The position numbers and the translations under genes are program-made. A stretch of 64,000 nucleotides of DNA from Kutzneria kofuensis (GTDB lineage: Bacteria; Actinomycetota; Actinomycetes; Mycobacteriales; Pseudonocardiaceae), in the NCBI RefSeq assembly GCF_014203355.1, contig NZ_JACHIR010000001.1, forward strand, positions 5,396,038 through 5,460,037. Reading direction: 5' to 3'. Within the stretch, counting starts at the first letter, position 1; the number at the start of each line of letters is the position of its first letter. Positions 10,465 to 19,733 of this stretch are shown piece by piece. The notes below the pieces were generated by a model. That model searched no databases, was not told the DNA's origin, and was given only the letters and a program-made list of their open reading frames with translations.

Positions 10465-10699
10465 GGGGCACAGTGTGGCGAATAGGCCATTCGGCGGGCG
10501 GGTGAGGTCGGCAAAAGGGTCGCCGGCAGCGCTCAGCGGGCCGTCGCGAGCGGCGAGTGGTCGGTGGGGAACAAACCCGCCCCCCGGCCTGTTTCAGCAG
10601 GTGTCGGGCCGTCTGGCAGAATGGACGGTCGAGTCAGGCTCCGGTTCACCCCAGCACCAGCCACGGGGACCCGGCGGCCGCCGATGAGAGGAAGCAAGG

Positions 10700-10912
10700 A
10701 TGAAGGCCGGCATTCACCCGGAGTACGTGGAGACCACCGTGACCTGCGGTTGCGGCAACACCTTCACGACTCACAGCACCAAGAGCTCGGGCGCGATCCA
10801 CGTCGAGGTCTGCTCCAACTGCCACCCGTTCTACACGGGCAAGCAGAAGATCCTGGACACCGGTGGCCGGGTCGCCCGCTTCGAGGCGCGCTACGGCAAG
10901 CGCAAGAAGTGA
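10700..10912 (+). CDS. rpmE: 50S ribosomal protein L31 (zinc-binding type)
   Basis: 70-aa ribosomal protein of the large subunit. Residues CGCGNTF and [13 protein letters not shown] provide the four-cysteine zinc site of the C+ form, and the basic tail ends YGKRKK. The ATG follows AGGAAGCAAGG. A strong terminator follows. In M. tuberculosis rpmE directly precedes prfA; here a two-component system lies between them. Confidence 0.95.
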   Translation: MKAGIHPEYVETTVTCGCGNTFTTHSTKSSGAIHVEVCSNCHPFYTGKQKILDTGGRVARFEARYGKRKK

Positions 10913-10940
10913 CATCCGAGATCTGACGAAGCAAACGTCT

Positions 10941-10975
10941 AGAGGGCCCCGTAGCCACTGGCTGCGGGGCCCTCT
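10941..10975. terminator. Terminator after rpmE
   Basis: AGAGGGCCCCG (10941-10951) pairs with CGGGGCCCTCT (10965-10975). The inner TAGCC/GGCTG continues the stem to 16 bp with a 3-nt loop. It lies 28 nt past the rpmE stop. Confidence 0.85.
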
Positions 10976-11393
10976 CGCGTGGTGACTCGGCCCGGATCTG
11001 GGGGTGCTCCGGGCCCGGCCCTGCCCGCACGGATGCGGGCGCGGTGGTGCCGTGTTCGTGCTGGGAATGTGTTCGTACGCCGGGACGGCGCCGGCTGGGG
11101 GCTACCGACGCCGCCACGGTCTCGCATCGCCCCACCGGGGGCTCTCCCGGACCCCGGCGGGTTTCGACGGCACCAAGACTGCTCCTGGCGCCCCCGCCCG
11201 CTCATCGTCAAAATTGGGTATTCGACGCTAACGGTTGCCAAGTAACGAGATCACGGATGTTTCGGTGACCGAGATTCATACCCGGATGCCGGATAACGCG
11301 TCCGGCCGGCCGCTCGATAGGCCGGTTGGTTGAATCATCATCAAGCGGTCGCTCTCCCACGACCGCGCCGACGTTGTGGGCAGGGGGCTGCGC
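10976..11393. other. Intergenic region before the sensor kinase
   Basis: 418 nt without a convincing gene. The part from about 11205 to 11300 is clearly less GC-rich and is the likely promoter region of the sensor kinase gene, but no hexamer pair stands out. Short open frames here on both strands lack ribosome sites. Confidence 0.5.
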
Positions 11394-12740
11394 ATGACAG
11401 GGCAGGCATGGTGGGCACGGATACCCGCGTCCCGCATCACCGTCGTGCTGACGGCGGTGGCGGCGCTCGCGGTCAACCTCTCCCCGGCCCGCACGCTGAT
11501 CCCGGACCAGTCCGGCCAGCTGGTGATCGTGCTCCTGGTCGCCGGCCTCACAGCCTTCGGCTCCCTCGCGGCCTTCATGCTGTCCAGACTCGACGACAGC
11601 AGAGGTATCGCCGGTCTGGCCGCCGCCGTAACGGTCTACGCGCTGGTCGTGCTGCCGGCCACGGTCGTCGCGTTCACCGGCGACAGCGCCGATCACCTGA
11701 TGAGCGTGCTGCGGGCGAGCGGCGCCCTGGTCTTCCTCGTGCTGATGACCTTCGCGCTCGTCCCGCGCCAGCCGGCATGGACGACGGGCTGGCAGGGCAG
11801 CCTGCTCGGCGTCGTCACGAGCGTCGCGCTGGCCATGATGATCGTGGCAACGCCGCCGCTGAACGAGGCGCTGATCGTGACCGGCGCGCTCGTGCGCGTG
11901 CTCATCGTCGCATGGACCGGCATCTCCGCCGTCTACATGTACTACGGCCTGCGCAACCGGCTGCCGCTCGCGTACCGGTTCGGCGGCGGCATGCTCATCG
12001 TCGCCGTCGCCCAGGTGCTGCGCGAGACCGGCAACCTCGGCCTGGGCAGCATGAGCCTGCGGCTGCTCGGCGCGGTCATCATGTGCGCGGCGCTGGCCCG
12101 CAGCCTGCGCGAGCGTTTCTCCACCTCGCAGCTGCGCGTCGACCGCATCGCCGAGTTGGACCACGAGCTGCACAACGTGCTGGCCGGCCTGGACGGCATG
12201 ACCCACGTGCTCAGCCACGCCGGCAAGGACGACCGGGAGCTGCTCAGCGAGGCCGTCCGCGAGGAGATCGGCCGCCTGCGCAACCTGCTCGACCAGCGCT
12301 CCGAGCCGCCGGGCTGCGCGGTCGATCCGGTGCTCACCAGGATCGTCACGCTGCGCCGCACCAACGGCCTCGACGTCGAGCTGGACGTGGAGCCCGGGCT
12401 GCGCACGACGATGCCGGCCGACGCGTTCGCCCAGGTCGTGACCAATCTGCTGGCCAACTGCGAGCGGCACGCGCCCGGGGCGAAGGTGCAGGTCAAGGCG
12501 CGCGCGAACGGCCGCAGCGTGCACGTCGAGGTGCGTGACGACGGCCCCGGCCTGGCGCCGGAGGTACGCGGCAAGGTGTTCCGGCGCGGCGTGCACGACC
12601 GGACCCGCGGCGGCAGCGGGCTCGGGTTGCACCTCAGCCAGCAACTGGTCGGCGCGTCCGGCGGATCGCTCTCGCTGCGGCCCGGCGTCGACGGCCACGG
12701 CACCGTCGCGGCACTGGCCGTGCCTGCGGGCCGCCCGTGA
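11394..12740 (+). CDS. Membrane sensor histidine kinase
   Basis: 448 aa. The N-terminal half has about seven hydrophobic helices (residues ~10-220) with no large extracellular domain. It is followed by a dimerisation/phosphoacceptor segment [12 protein letters not shown] (H257 or H260) and a HATPase_c domain with N box [19 protein letters not shown] and [13 protein letters not shown]. The ATG at 11394 has AGGGGG 6 nt upstream; a GTG 18 nt earlier is possible. It overlaps the following response regulator gene, so the two form a cognate pair. The signal is unknown. The pair interrupts the otherwise conserved rpmE-prfA neighbourhood. Confidence 0.88.
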   Translation: MTGQAWWARIPASRITVVLTAVAALAVNLSPARTLIPDQSGQLVIVLLVAGLTAFGSLAAFMLSRLDDSRGIAGLAAAVTVYALVVLPATVVAFTGDSADHLMSVLRASGALVFLVLMTFALVPRQPAWTTGWQGSLLGVVTSVALAMMIVATPPLNEALIVTGALVRVLIVAWTGISAVYMYYGLRNRLPLAYRFGGGMLIVAVAQVLRETGNLGLGSMSLRLLGAVIMCAALARSLRERFSTSQLRVDRIAELDHELHNVLAGLDGMTHVLSHAGKDDRELLSEAVREEIGRLRNLLDQRSEPPGCAVDPVLTRIVTLRRTNGLDVELDVEPGLRTTMPADAFAQVVTNLLANCERHAPGAKVQVKARANGRSVHVEVRDDGPGLAPEVRGKVFRRGVHDRTRGGSGLGLHLSQQLVGASGGSLSLRPGVDGHGTVAALAVPAGRP

Positions 12741-13378
12741 TGAAGCCACCCGTTCTGGTGATCGACGATCACGCGATCGTGGCCACCTCACTGGTGTTGG
12801 CGTTGCGGGGACAGGGCATTCCGGCCCGCCGCTGCCCGGTCACGTCCGAGGCGGAGATCATCGCCGAGGCGGAGTCCGGCGAGCGCGGCCTGGCGCTGCT
12901 GGACATGGACCTCGGCCTCGACGTGGACGGCGCCGACCTGGTGCTGCCGCTCAAGGCGGCCGGCTGGCAGGTGCTGGTGGTGACGGGCTCGTCCAGCCGC
13001 AACCGGATCGCCGCCGCGGTGGTGGCCGGCGCGATCGGCTGGGTGTCCAAGTCGGCGCCGTTCGAGCAGCTCGTGCAGGCCGCGGCCGCCGCCGTGAACG
13101 GCAGGTCGATGCTGTCCGAGCAGGAGCGTCGCGAGCTGTACGAACTCCACCGCGGCGACCAGGACCGGACCCGGCTGCTGGACCGGCTGACGGTTCGCGA
13201 GCGCGAGGTGCTGGACCGGCTTGCCGCAGGTCAGCGGGCCGCGAAGGTGGCCGAGGAGTTCGTCGTGTCGGTGGCGACGGTGCGCAGCCAGATCCGGTCG
13301 ATCCTGGCCAAGCTGGAGGTCGGCTCCCAGCTGGAGGCCGTCGCGCTGGCCCGATCGGGTGGGAGCTCGAGCCGTTAG
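12740..13378 (+). CDS. NarL/LuxR-type response regulator
   Basis: 212 aa: a receiver domain (acidic pair D9-D10, phosphoacceptor D55 in LALLDMDLG, switch T/S in VVTGSSS, lysine in SKSAPFE) and a C-terminal LuxR HTH ([24 protein letters not shown], then [18 protein letters not shown]). The stop of the kinase gene and this ATG overlap as TGATG; a GTG 3 nt earlier is an alternative. It probably binds DNA after phosphorylation by the adjacent kinase. Targets are unknown. Confidence 0.9.
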   Translation: MKPPVLVIDDHAIVATSLVLALRGQGIPARRCPVTSEAEIIAEAESGERGLALLDMDLGLDVDGADLVLPLKAAGWQVLVVTGSSSRNRIAAAVVAGAIGWVSKSAPFEQLVQAAAAAVNGRSMLSEQERRELYELHRGDQDRTRLLDRLTVREREVLDRLAAGQRAAKVAEEFVVSVATVRSQIRSILAKLEVGSQLEAVALARSGGSSSR

Positions 13379-13392
13379 GCACACTAGGCGGT

Positions 13393-14478
13393 GTGACCAG
13401 ACCCGTCCCTGAGGCCCTCGAGGCGCTGCTGTCCGAGTACGTCGAGCTGGAGGAGCGGCTCGCCGACCCCTCGGTGCACGCCGATCAGGCGACGGCCCGC
13501 AAGCTCGGGCGCCGCTACGCCGAGCTGACGCCGGTGGCGCGCACGATCCGCGAGCTGGAGCAGGTGCGCAACGACATCAGCGCGGCCGAGGAGCTGGCGG
13601 ACGAGGACGCGGCGTTCGCCGCCGAGGCCGACGAGCTGCGGGAGCGGGTGCCCGAGCTGGAGCAGAGGCTGACCGAGCTGCTGCTGCCGCGCGACCCGCA
13701 CGACGGCTCCGACGTCGTCATGGAGGTCAAGTCGGGGGAGGGCGGCGAGGAGTCCGCGCTGTTCGCCTCCGACCTGGTGCGGATGTACCTGCGGTACGCC
13801 GAGCGGCATGGCTGGAAGGCCGAGATGCTCGACGCCACCGACTCCGACCTGGGCGGCTACAAGGACGCCACGCTCGTGTTCAAGTCGAAGGCCGGCGACC
13901 TCGACGGCGTGTGGGCGCGGCTGAAGTTCGAGGGCGGCGTGCACCGCGTGCAGCGGGTGCCGGTGACCGAGTCGCAGGGCCGCATCCACACCTCCGCGGC
14001 CGGCGTGCTGGTCTACCCCGAGGTCGAGGACGTCGAGATCGAGATCGACGAGAAGGACCTGCGGGTGGACGTGTTCCGCTCGTCCGGGCACGGCGGCCAG
14101 AGCGTCAACACCACCGACTCGGCGGTCCGCATCACGCACCTGCCCACCGGCATCGTGGTGTCCTGCCAGAACGAGCGGTCGCAGCTGCAGAACAAGGCCC
14201 GCGCCATGGAGGTGCTGCAGTCCCGGCTGCAGGCCATGGCCGAGGAGAAGGCACAGCTGGAGGCGTCGGCGAACCGGCGCAGCCAGGTCCGCACGGTGGA
14301 CCGCTCGGAGCGGATCCGCACGTACAACTTCCCGGAGAACCGGATCTCCGACCACCGGATCAACTACAAGGCGCACAACCTGGACCAGGTCCTCACCGGC
14401 GATCTGGACCCGCTGCTGGACGCGCTGGCCGAGGCCGACCGCGCGGAGCGGCTGGCCGCGGTGGGCGGCAATGGCTGA
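13393..14478 (+). CDS. prfA: Peptide chain release factor 1
   Basis: 361 aa. Recognises UAA/UAG stop codons and triggers peptidyl-tRNA hydrolysis. The codon-recognition tripeptide is P190-V191-T192 (PxT type, which marks RF1 rather than RF2), and the catalytic GGQ is at 234-236 in [10 protein letters not shown]. The GTG at 13393 is chosen as it gives the usual RF1 N terminus; the frame is open further upstream over the regulator gene but that reading is not coding. The last 8 nt overlap prmC, whose product methylates the GGQ glutamine. Confidence 0.96.
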   Translation: MTRPVPEALEALLSEYVELEERLADPSVHADQATARKLGRRYAELTPVARTIRELEQVRNDISAAEELADEDAAFAAEADELRERVPELEQRLTELLLPRDPHDGSDVVMEVKSGEGGEESALFASDLVRMYLRYAERHGWKAEMLDATDSDLGGYKDATLVFKSKAGDLDGVWARLKFEGGVHRVQRVPVTESQGRIHTSAAGVLVYPEVEDVEIEIDEKDLRVDVFRSSGHGGQSVNTTDSAVRITHLPTGIVVSCQNERSQLQNKARAMEVLQSRLQAMAEEKAQLEASANRRSQVRTVDRSERIRTYNFPENRISDHRINYKAHNLDQVLTGDLDPLLDALAEADRAERLAAVGGNG

Positions 14479-15361
14479 CGTGCGCCACCGGCAGCCGCTG
14501 CGGCTGGCCATCCTCGACGCTGAGCGGATTCTGGCCGCCGCGGGCATCGACAGCGCGCGGTTCGACGCCGAGGAGATCGCCGCACACGTCGTCGGCGTGG
14601 AGCGGATGAAGCTGCCGCTGGTGCCGCTGGTCGACCCGCAGGTGATCGACGGCATCGGCAAGCTCGTGCACCAGCGGGCCAAGCGGATTCCGTTGCAGCA
14701 CCTGCTGGGCTGGGCCCCGCTGGGACCGATCACAGTGGACGTCGGTCCCGGCGTTTTCGTGCCACGGCCGGAGACCGAGCTGCTGCTGGAATGGGGTTTG
14801 GCCCAGCTGCAGGGCAGTGCTCGATCTTCTGGCAAGCGCCCAGTGGTGGTCGACCTGTGCACCGGCTCGGCCGCTTTGGCGTTGGCGATGGCGCATTGCC
14901 GGCCGGACGCCGTCGTGCACGCGGTGGAGATGGACCGGTCCGCGCTGGCCTGGGCGCGGCGCAACGCCGACAAGCAGGTCGCCGCCGGCGACACCCCGAT
15001 CCGACTGCACGCCGCCGACGTCACCGCCCCCGGCGTACTGTCCGAACTGGACGGTTCCGTCGACCTCGTGCTGTGCAATCCCCCTTACGTGCCAATGGGA
15101 ACCGTGGTGCCGCCCGAGGTCGCCGACCACGACCCCGTGCAGGCCGTGTTCTCCGGCGGCGACGGCCTGGACGTCATCCGGCACGTCGTCACGCTGGCCG
15201 CGCGACTGCTCGCCCCCGGCGGCGGCGTCGCCATCGAGCACGACGACACGCAGGGCGAGTCCGTGCCGGCGTTGCTGGCGTCACGGCGGGTGCTGACCGA
15301 TGTCGTGGACCACAACGACCTGGCCGGCCGGCCCCGTTTCGCTACCGCACGGCGGAGTTAG
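14471..15361 (+). CDS. prmC: Release factor glutamine N5-methyltransferase
   Basis: 296 aa. SAM-dependent methylation of the GGQ glutamine in release factors. It has an N-terminal helical domain, [13 protein letters not shown], the SAM-binding [14 protein letters not shown], and the catalytic NPPYVP (N203). The gene overlaps prfA by 8 nt, matching its substrate. Its 3' end overlaps by 20 nt the convergent gene that ends at 15342. Confidence 0.95.
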   Translation: MADVRHRQPLRLAILDAERILAAAGIDSARFDAEEIAAHVVGVERMKLPLVPLVDPQVIDGIGKLVHQRAKRIPLQHLLGWAPLGPITVDVGPGVFVPRPETELLLEWGLAQLQGSARSSGKRPVVVDLCTGSAALALAMAHCRPDAVVHAVEMDRSALAWARRNADKQVAAGDTPIRLHAADVTAPGVLSELDGSVDLVLCNPPYVPMGTVVPPEVADHDPVQAVFSGGDGLDVIRHVVTLAARLLAPGGGVAIEHDDTQGESVPALLASRRVLTDVVDHNDLAGRPRFATARRS

Positions 15362-15938
15362 CCACCATCGCGTCGAAGAGGGGCGACGTCTGCGCCCAGT
15401 CGGCCGCCGGGGCCGAGGCGTAGACGTCATACTGGGTGCCCCCGGCGTTCCAGTACAGGATCTTCACGTGCCGCGGCGCGCCGTTCAGGGCGTAGGTGAA
15501 CTCCCACAGCACGGCCGGGTTGTTCAGGTACTTCTGCTGGCTCATCTGCACCCGCTGGTAACCCGGCTGGGTGGACCAGGACTGCTTCTCGTACGCGGTG
15601 AGCCAGGTGTAGAGGTCGGCCTCGCCGGCCACGCCCTGGTAGCGCACGAACCGGCCGCTGGCGCCGCCGTTGCGCGGGTCGTCGGCCTGGAAGCCGTTGC
15701 GGATGGAGCTGATCTTCCAGCCGTCCGGGATCACGGTCACCAGCCCGGACGGGCCGCTGACCTGCTGAAATCCCTTCGGCGGGCCGGTCGGCGCGGTCGA
15801 GCTCGGCGCCGGAACGGCGGCGGGGATGCCGGCGACGGCGGCAGTGCCGTGCGAGGCCAGCAGCGCCACGCCGATGAGGCCGCCCGCGACGAGGTAGCCG
15901 ACCGCCGCGACCAGCGCCAGCTGTAGTGGAGTGCGCAC
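15342..15938 (-). CDS. Membrane-anchored extracytoplasmic protein, unknown function
   Basis: 198 aa from a GTG at 15938, preceded by GGGGAGG. It has one N-terminal hydrophobic helix (LQLALVAAVGYLVAGGLIGV), a Pro/Ala/Ser linker, then a globular domain of about 140 residues starting PPKGFQQVSGPSGLVTVIPDGWKI and containing YTWLTAYEKQSW and PRHVKILYWN. This layout resembles extracytoplasmic domains found on actinobacterial serine/threonine kinases and their neighbours, but no name is warranted. The stop TAG lies inside the end of prmC on the other strand. Divergent from the TPR gene. Confidence 0.75.
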   Translation of the reverse strand: MRTPLQLALVAAVGYLVAGGLIGVALLASHGTAAVAGIPAAVPAPSSTAPTGPPKGFQQVSGPSGLVTVIPDGWKISSIRNGFQADDPRNGGASGRFVRYQGVAGEADLYTWLTAYEKQSWSTQPGYQRVQMSQQKYLNNPAVLWEFTYALNGAPRHVKILYWNAGGTQYDVYASAPAADWAQTSPLFDAMVANSAVR

Positions 15939-15996
15939 GGCCCTCCCCGTCCGGAAGAATGCGAGCCGAACCAAGCCTACTGAGCGAGGGCCGCGG

Positions 15997-16800
15997 ATGG
16001 GCAACGAGTGGCAGGCCAGCCGGGAGTGGAAGGACATCTCCACCAAGTGGCGGCTGGTGCCGGCGGGGCTGCGGTCGTCGCGTCCGGAGGACCCGTTCGC
16101 GCAGGGCTGGCTGGCCATGGAGACCGGCGACCTGGCCCGGGCGCAGACGCTGTTCGAGGAGGCGTGCCGGGTTCGCGGCGACGGCAACGACTACGTGGCT
16201 CTGGGCGACGTGGCCGTGGCCCGGCGGGACTGGGCCACCGCCGAATCCCAGTTCCAGCGGGCCCTTCTCGTCGCCCCGCTGTCCATCCTCGCCATTCTCG
16301 GGCTGGCGTTGGTGCGCGCCGCCCTCGGCCAGGCCGAGACCGCCGTCGCGGAACTGGACGTGCTTGCCCGCACCCGCAAGGGCGACCCGGTCATCGGCTA
16401 CTACCTCGCCGTCGCGCTGCTGGCCCGTACCGTCGAGGTGCGGACCGAGACCGGTGACGGCCGGCTGCTCATCGGTGACGTCAAGCAGCTGGAGCAGTGC
16501 GAGGACCTGGCCCGGCGGGTGGCGGTCTCCGGCACCGACGACGCCGAGTTGCTGGCCGCCGCCCGCTCGCTGCTGGAGGAGGTGCGGTCCGGCCGGGAGT
16601 GGATCTGGACCGCTCCCCGCAACGCCGGCTTCCTCGGCGGTGTCGCCGGCCTGTTCGGGGTGGTGCCGATCATCGTCGGCGGACTGCTGGGCAGTTGGCC
16701 GCTTGTCGTCGCGGGAGAGGTGATCGGCGCGGCGGCGATCTTCTATGCGGTCTACACGTACCGCCGGCAGCGGTGGCAACTGCGTGCCCTGAGCCGATAG
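15997..16800 (+). CDS. Tetratricopeptide-repeat protein with two C-terminal TM helices
   Basis: 267 aa. Residues ~35-125 contain TPR-like helices (GWLAMETGDLARAQTLFEEA; VALGDVAVARRDWATAESQF; ALGQAETAVAELDVLA). The C terminus has two transmembrane helices (GFLGGVAGLFGVVPIIVGGLL and LVVAGEVIGAAAIFYAVYTY) and a basic tail. The ATG at 15997 lies behind GAGCGAGGG. It is probably a scaffold facing the cytoplasm; partners are unknown. Together with the divergent gene it forms an insertion between prmC and tsaC relative to mycobacteria. Confidence 0.8.
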   Translation: MGNEWQASREWKDISTKWRLVPAGLRSSRPEDPFAQGWLAMETGDLARAQTLFEEACRVRGDGNDYVALGDVAVARRDWATAESQFQRALLVAPLSILAILGLALVRAALGQAETAVAELDVLARTRKGDPVIGYYLAVALLARTVEVRTETGDGRLLIGDVKQLEQCEDLARRVAVSGTDDAELLAAARSLLEEVRSGREWIWTAPRNAGFLGGVAGLFGVVPIIVGGLLGSWPLVVAGEVIGAAAIFYAVYTYRRQRWQLRALSR

Positions 16801-16831
16801 CCGCAACGGCACTGTGAAAACATCGTCCGCC

Positions 16832-17479
16832 GTGAGCACTGTTTATGACTGTTCCCGGCAGGACAGCCGCGAGGCGGGGCTGGCCGCGGCTGCGGGCGCG
16901 GTCCGCTCGGGCCGTCTGGTGGTGCTGCCCACGGACACGCTGTACGGCATCGGCTGCGACGCGTTCGACGCGGCGGCGGTGCGGTCGCTGCTGGAGGCCA
17001 AGGGGCGCGGGCCGGACATGCCGATCCCGGTGCTGGTCGGCTCCTGGCAGACGATCGACGGCCTGGTCTTCTCCGTGCCGACACAGGCCCGCCAGCTGAT
17101 CGAGGCGTTCTGGCCGGGTGGCCTGTCGCTCGTGCTCAACCACGCCCCGTCGCTGAACTGGGACCTGGGCGAGACGCGCGGCACGGTGATGCTGCGGATG
17201 CCGCTGCACCCGGTGGCGATCGAGCTGCTGCGTGAAGTGGGCCCGATGGCGGTGTCCAGCGCCAACCGAAGCGGCCACGCGCCGGCGACGACGGCGGCGG
17301 ACGCGCAGGCGCAGCTGGCCGATTCGGTGGCGGTGTACCTGGACGGCGGCACCGCCGACAAGGGCGTGGCGTCGACGATCCTGGACCTCACCGGCGCGCA
17401 GCCGTTGGTGCTGCGGGAAGGCGCGGTCACCATCGCCGAGCTGAACGAGGTGCTGGGCGAGGACGTCGTCACACGGTGA
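16832..17479 (+). CDS. tsaC: L-threonylcarbamoyladenylate synthase (TsaC/Sua5 family)
   Basis: 215 aa. Makes threonylcarbamoyl-AMP from threonine, bicarbonate and ATP for the t6A modification of tRNAs that read ANN codons. YrdC-domain marks: RLVVLPTDTLYGIGCDAF, WPGGLSLVL, TVMLRMPLHP, and AVSSANRSGHAPATT. The GTG at 16832 gives the usual start MSTVYDCS; an in-frame GTG at 16814 would add six residues, and neither has a clear ribosome site. The position next to prfA-prmC and wecA matches mycobacteria. Confidence 0.92.
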   Translation: MSTVYDCSRQDSREAGLAAAAGAVRSGRLVVLPTDTLYGIGCDAFDAAAVRSLLEAKGRGPDMPIPVLVGSWQTIDGLVFSVPTQARQLIEAFWPGGLSLVLNHAPSLNWDLGETRGTVMLRMPLHPVAIELLREVGPMAVSSANRSGHAPATTAADAQAQLADSVAVYLDGGTADKGVASTILDLTGAQPLVLREGAVTIAELNEVLGEDVVTR

Positions 17480-17586
17480 CAACCAGCCCTGAGATCAACT
17501 AGCCCCCGGACCGGGCACCACACGGATGGCGGTAGCGTTGTAGCCACCACTTTTCCTCTTCGCCGCACAAGGAGCGACAGCGCGCC

Positions 17587-18765
17587 GTGGGTACTCCGTT
17601 GCCGACCTCAGCGGCCGGCCTGCTGCCCGTCCGGGAGTACCTCCTCGTCGGGCTCACCGCCGCCGCGGTGACGTTCCTGCTGACCGGGCTGGTCCGGGTG
17701 GTGGCGATCCGGCTCGGCGCGGTGGCCAACCCGCGCGCCCGCGACGTGCACGTCACGCCGGTCCCGCGGATGGGCGGGCTGGCGATGTACGCGGGCGTGC
17801 TGGCGGCGATGCTGCTGGCGCACCAGCTGCCGGTGCTGCGGGTCGCGTACACGTACTCGTGGGCGCCGTGGGCGGTGGTGCTGGCCGGCCTGCTGATCAC
17901 GCTGGTCGGCGCGATCGACGACCGGTTCGAGCTGGACTCGCTGACCAAGCTGGCCGGCCAGGTCACCGCGGCCGGCATCCTGGTGCTGTTCGGCGTGCAG
18001 TGGCTGGCGTTCTGGGTGCCGTGGGACGGGTTGAACGGCAGCTACGGCTCGGTGCTCGTGCTGGGGCCGAGCCAGGGCGCGCTGCTGACCATGCTGCTGA
18101 CCGTCACCATGGTCAACGCGATGAACTTCGTGGACGGCCTCGACGGCCTGGCCGCCGGCATCGGCTTCATCGCCGCGGCGGCCACCTGCGCGTTCTCCCT
18201 GGGGCTGCTCGACCAGCGCAACGGCGACGCGCACCTGTACCCGCCGGCCCTGATCTCGGCCGCGCTGGCCGGGGCGTGCCTGGGGTTCCTGCCGCACAAC
18301 TTCAACCCGGCCAAGATCTTCATGGGCGACTCCGGCTCCATGCTGATCGGCCTGATGCTGGCCGCGGCCAGCACCTCGCAGGCCGGCGACCTGAACTACT
18401 CGGTGGCCGACCCGCGCGACCTGATCGCGCTGCTGACGCCGCTGATCGTCGTGGCGGCGGTGCTGTTCGTGCCGCTGCTGGACCTGGTCATGGCGATCAT
18501 CCGGCGCACCCGGAAGGGCCTGAGCATCGGCAGCGCCGACAAGATGCACCTGCACCACCGGTTCCTGGAGATCGGGCACTCGCAGCGCCGCGCGGTGCTG
18601 CTGATCTACCTGTGGGCGGGACTGCTCGCCTTCGGCGCGGTCGCGCTGGCCTTCGCGCCCGTCGAGGTCGTGGTGTTCGGCGTCGCCGCTGGTCTGCTGC
18701 TCGCGCTGGGGGTGTCCGCGGTGCCGCGGCTGAAGGCGGCCCGTGCCGCCGCACGCGGCAACTAG
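17587..18765 (+). CDS. wecA: Undecaprenyl-phosphate glycosyl-1-phosphate transferase (WecA/Rfe-like)
   Basis: 392-aa polytopic membrane enzyme (about 11 helices) of the WecA/TagO/MraY superfamily. It moves a sugar-1-phosphate, in mycobacteria GlcNAc-1-P, from UDP-sugar onto polyprenyl phosphate, which starts cell-wall linker synthesis. Motifs: PRMGGLAMY, VNAMNFVDGLDGLAAG, FMGDSGSMLIG and the HIHH-type loop DKMHLHHRFLE. The GTG at 17587 follows AAGGAGCGACAG. Its position just before the ATP synthase genes is conserved with rfe in M. tuberculosis. Confidence 0.93.
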   Translation: MGTPLPTSAAGLLPVREYLLVGLTAAAVTFLLTGLVRVVAIRLGAVANPRARDVHVTPVPRMGGLAMYAGVLAAMLLAHQLPVLRVAYTYSWAPWAVVLAGLLITLVGAIDDRFELDSLTKLAGQVTAAGILVLFGVQWLAFWVPWDGLNGSYGSVLVLGPSQGALLTMLLTVTMVNAMNFVDGLDGLAAGIGFIAAAATCAFSLGLLDQRNGDAHLYPPALISAALAGACLGFLPHNFNPAKIFMGDSGSMLIGLMLAAASTSQAGDLNYSVADPRDLIALLTPLIVVAAVLFVPLLDLVMAIIRRTRKGLSIGSADKMHLHHRFLEIGHSQRRAVLLIYLWAGLLAFGAVALAFAPVEVVVFGVAAGLLLALGVSAVPRLKAARAAARGN

Positions 18766-19083
18766 GTCCATATCGGGCGAATTGTCAAGGCGCCCCAGGG
18801 AATTGCCGAACCCGAGCTTGCGGGCGCGCGTATAGTCCTTGGGGTTGCAGACTCGCTGGACGCACCACGAGCCCGTCTCTGAGGGCCCGTGGCAGTGGCG
18901 TCCGTACCCTGTGGTAGCGTTCGCCGTGTCTCCGAACGACGGAGACCTGCCGACCCAGTGACCGCCCGGAGATCCGAGGTCACGGCCGACACAAAGCTCG
19001 GACGGCGCCGCTACGACGAGGAGCTGCCCTTGACTGCACGTCATTCCTCCGCGCCCATCGCGGGATAGCGACAGCCGTCTGTC
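18766..19083 (+). promoter_or_regulatory. atp operon promoter/leader region
   Basis: 318 nt between wecA and the atp genes. A -10-like TATAGT lies at 18831-18836 and TAGCGT at 18915-18920, neither with a strong -35. A perfect stem-loop GTCTCCG-AACGA-CGGAGAC spans 18928-18946, and GTGACC/GGTCAC half-sites lie at 18958-18983. Near the 3' end is a short ORF with a strong ribosome site (listed separately). Confidence 0.5.
19030..19068 (+). CDS. Putative 12-codon leader ORF upstream of the atp operon
   Basis: A TTG start 6 nt after GAGGAG, reading LTARHSSAPIAG and then TAG. It ends 15 nt before the ATG at 19084 and is in the same frame. The next gene itself has no visible Shine-Dalgarno, so ribosomes loaded here could reinitiate on it, or rarely read through. 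It could equally be chance. There is no evidence that the peptide itself has a role. Confidence 0.4.
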   Translation: MTARHSSAPIAG

Positions 19084-19302
19084 ATGTCCGCCAACCAGCC
19101 CAGTGGTCGCCCGAGCGTGGCGAGCCTGATCGGCATCGGCTCCACGGTCGTGGTCCTGGTTGTCGGCGGAGTGGGACTCGGATGGTGGTTGGACTCGCTC
19201 CTGCACACCGTTCCGGTCTTCGTGTTCATCGGCTTGGCAATAGGCATGGCCAGCGCCTGGATTTTCGCCTACGCCAAGCTGCGCAAGTTCCTGAAACAAT
19301 GA
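19084..19302 (+). CDS. AtpZ/AtpI-like small membrane protein
   Basis: 72 aa with two transmembrane helices ([21 protein letters not shown] and [21 protein letters not shown]) and a basic C terminus (AKLRKFLKQ). The layout fits the AtpZ/putative F0F1-ATPase subunit family, which is linked to ion supply or c-ring assembly. The ATG start has no ribosome site; see the leader ORF upstream. First structural gene of the atp operon. Confidence 0.8.
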   Translation: MSANQPSGRPSVASLIGIGSTVVVLVVGGVGLGWWLDSLLHTVPVFVFIGLAIGMASAWIFAYAKLRKFLKQ

Positions 19303-19319
19303 GGTTCGAGGGGAAAAGC

Positions 19320-19733
19320 ATGTCAGCCGGGGAAGCTGCGTCGCCCACTCCCATCCACGTCCAGCGTGTCATCGATCTGCGTCGCCCGTTGTTGATGGCG
19401 GCCGCGATGGGAGTCCTGGCGCTCGTCGCGTCGGGTCTGCTGGGCCACATTCTGATGGGGGTCTTCGGCGTCGTCGGTCTCGCGCTGGGGTTGCTCAACA
19501 CCCGCCTCGTCCAGCGTTCGGTCGGCAAGGTGACGATCACCGAGAACCCGAACAAGAAGGCGCTCGCCTTCTCCGCGCTCGGCCGTCTCGCCATCATCAC
19601 CGCGATCGCGCTCGGCGTCGGCCTGTTCGTGCGGCCGGACGGCATCGGCATCTTCCTCGGCCTCGCGGTCTTCCAGCTCATCATGATCGCCAGCACCTCG
19701 GCATCGGCAGTGAAGGGGCTTCGCCAGCAATGA
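19320..19733 (+). CDS. atpI: ATP synthase protein I-like membrane protein
   Basis: 137 aa, about four transmembrane helices, at the position of Rv1303 of M. tuberculosis just before atpB. AtpI-type proteins assist c-ring assembly. The ATG at 19320 follows GAGGGGAAAAGC; an ATG at 19299, overlapping the previous stop, would add seven residues. The stop overlaps atpB by 4 nt (ATGA). Confidence 0.8.
   Translation: MSAGEAASPTPIHVQRVIDLRRPLLMAAAMGVLALVASGLLGHILMGVFGVVGLALGLLNTRLVQRSVGKVTITENPNKKALAFSALGRLAIITAIALGVGLFVRPDGIGIFLGLAVFQLIMIASTSASAVKGLRQQ

Noticed and set aside
10070-10471. 133-codon alternative minus frame overlapping the small membrane protein
   Set aside because: Arg/Gly/Ala-rich with no hydrophobic helices; the overlapping 135-aa frame has clear membrane segments.
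12535-14478. Long plus frame joining the kinase region to prfA
   Set aside because: Only the part from GTG 13393 is coding (RF1). The upstream part is an out-of-frame reading of the kinase and regulator genes.
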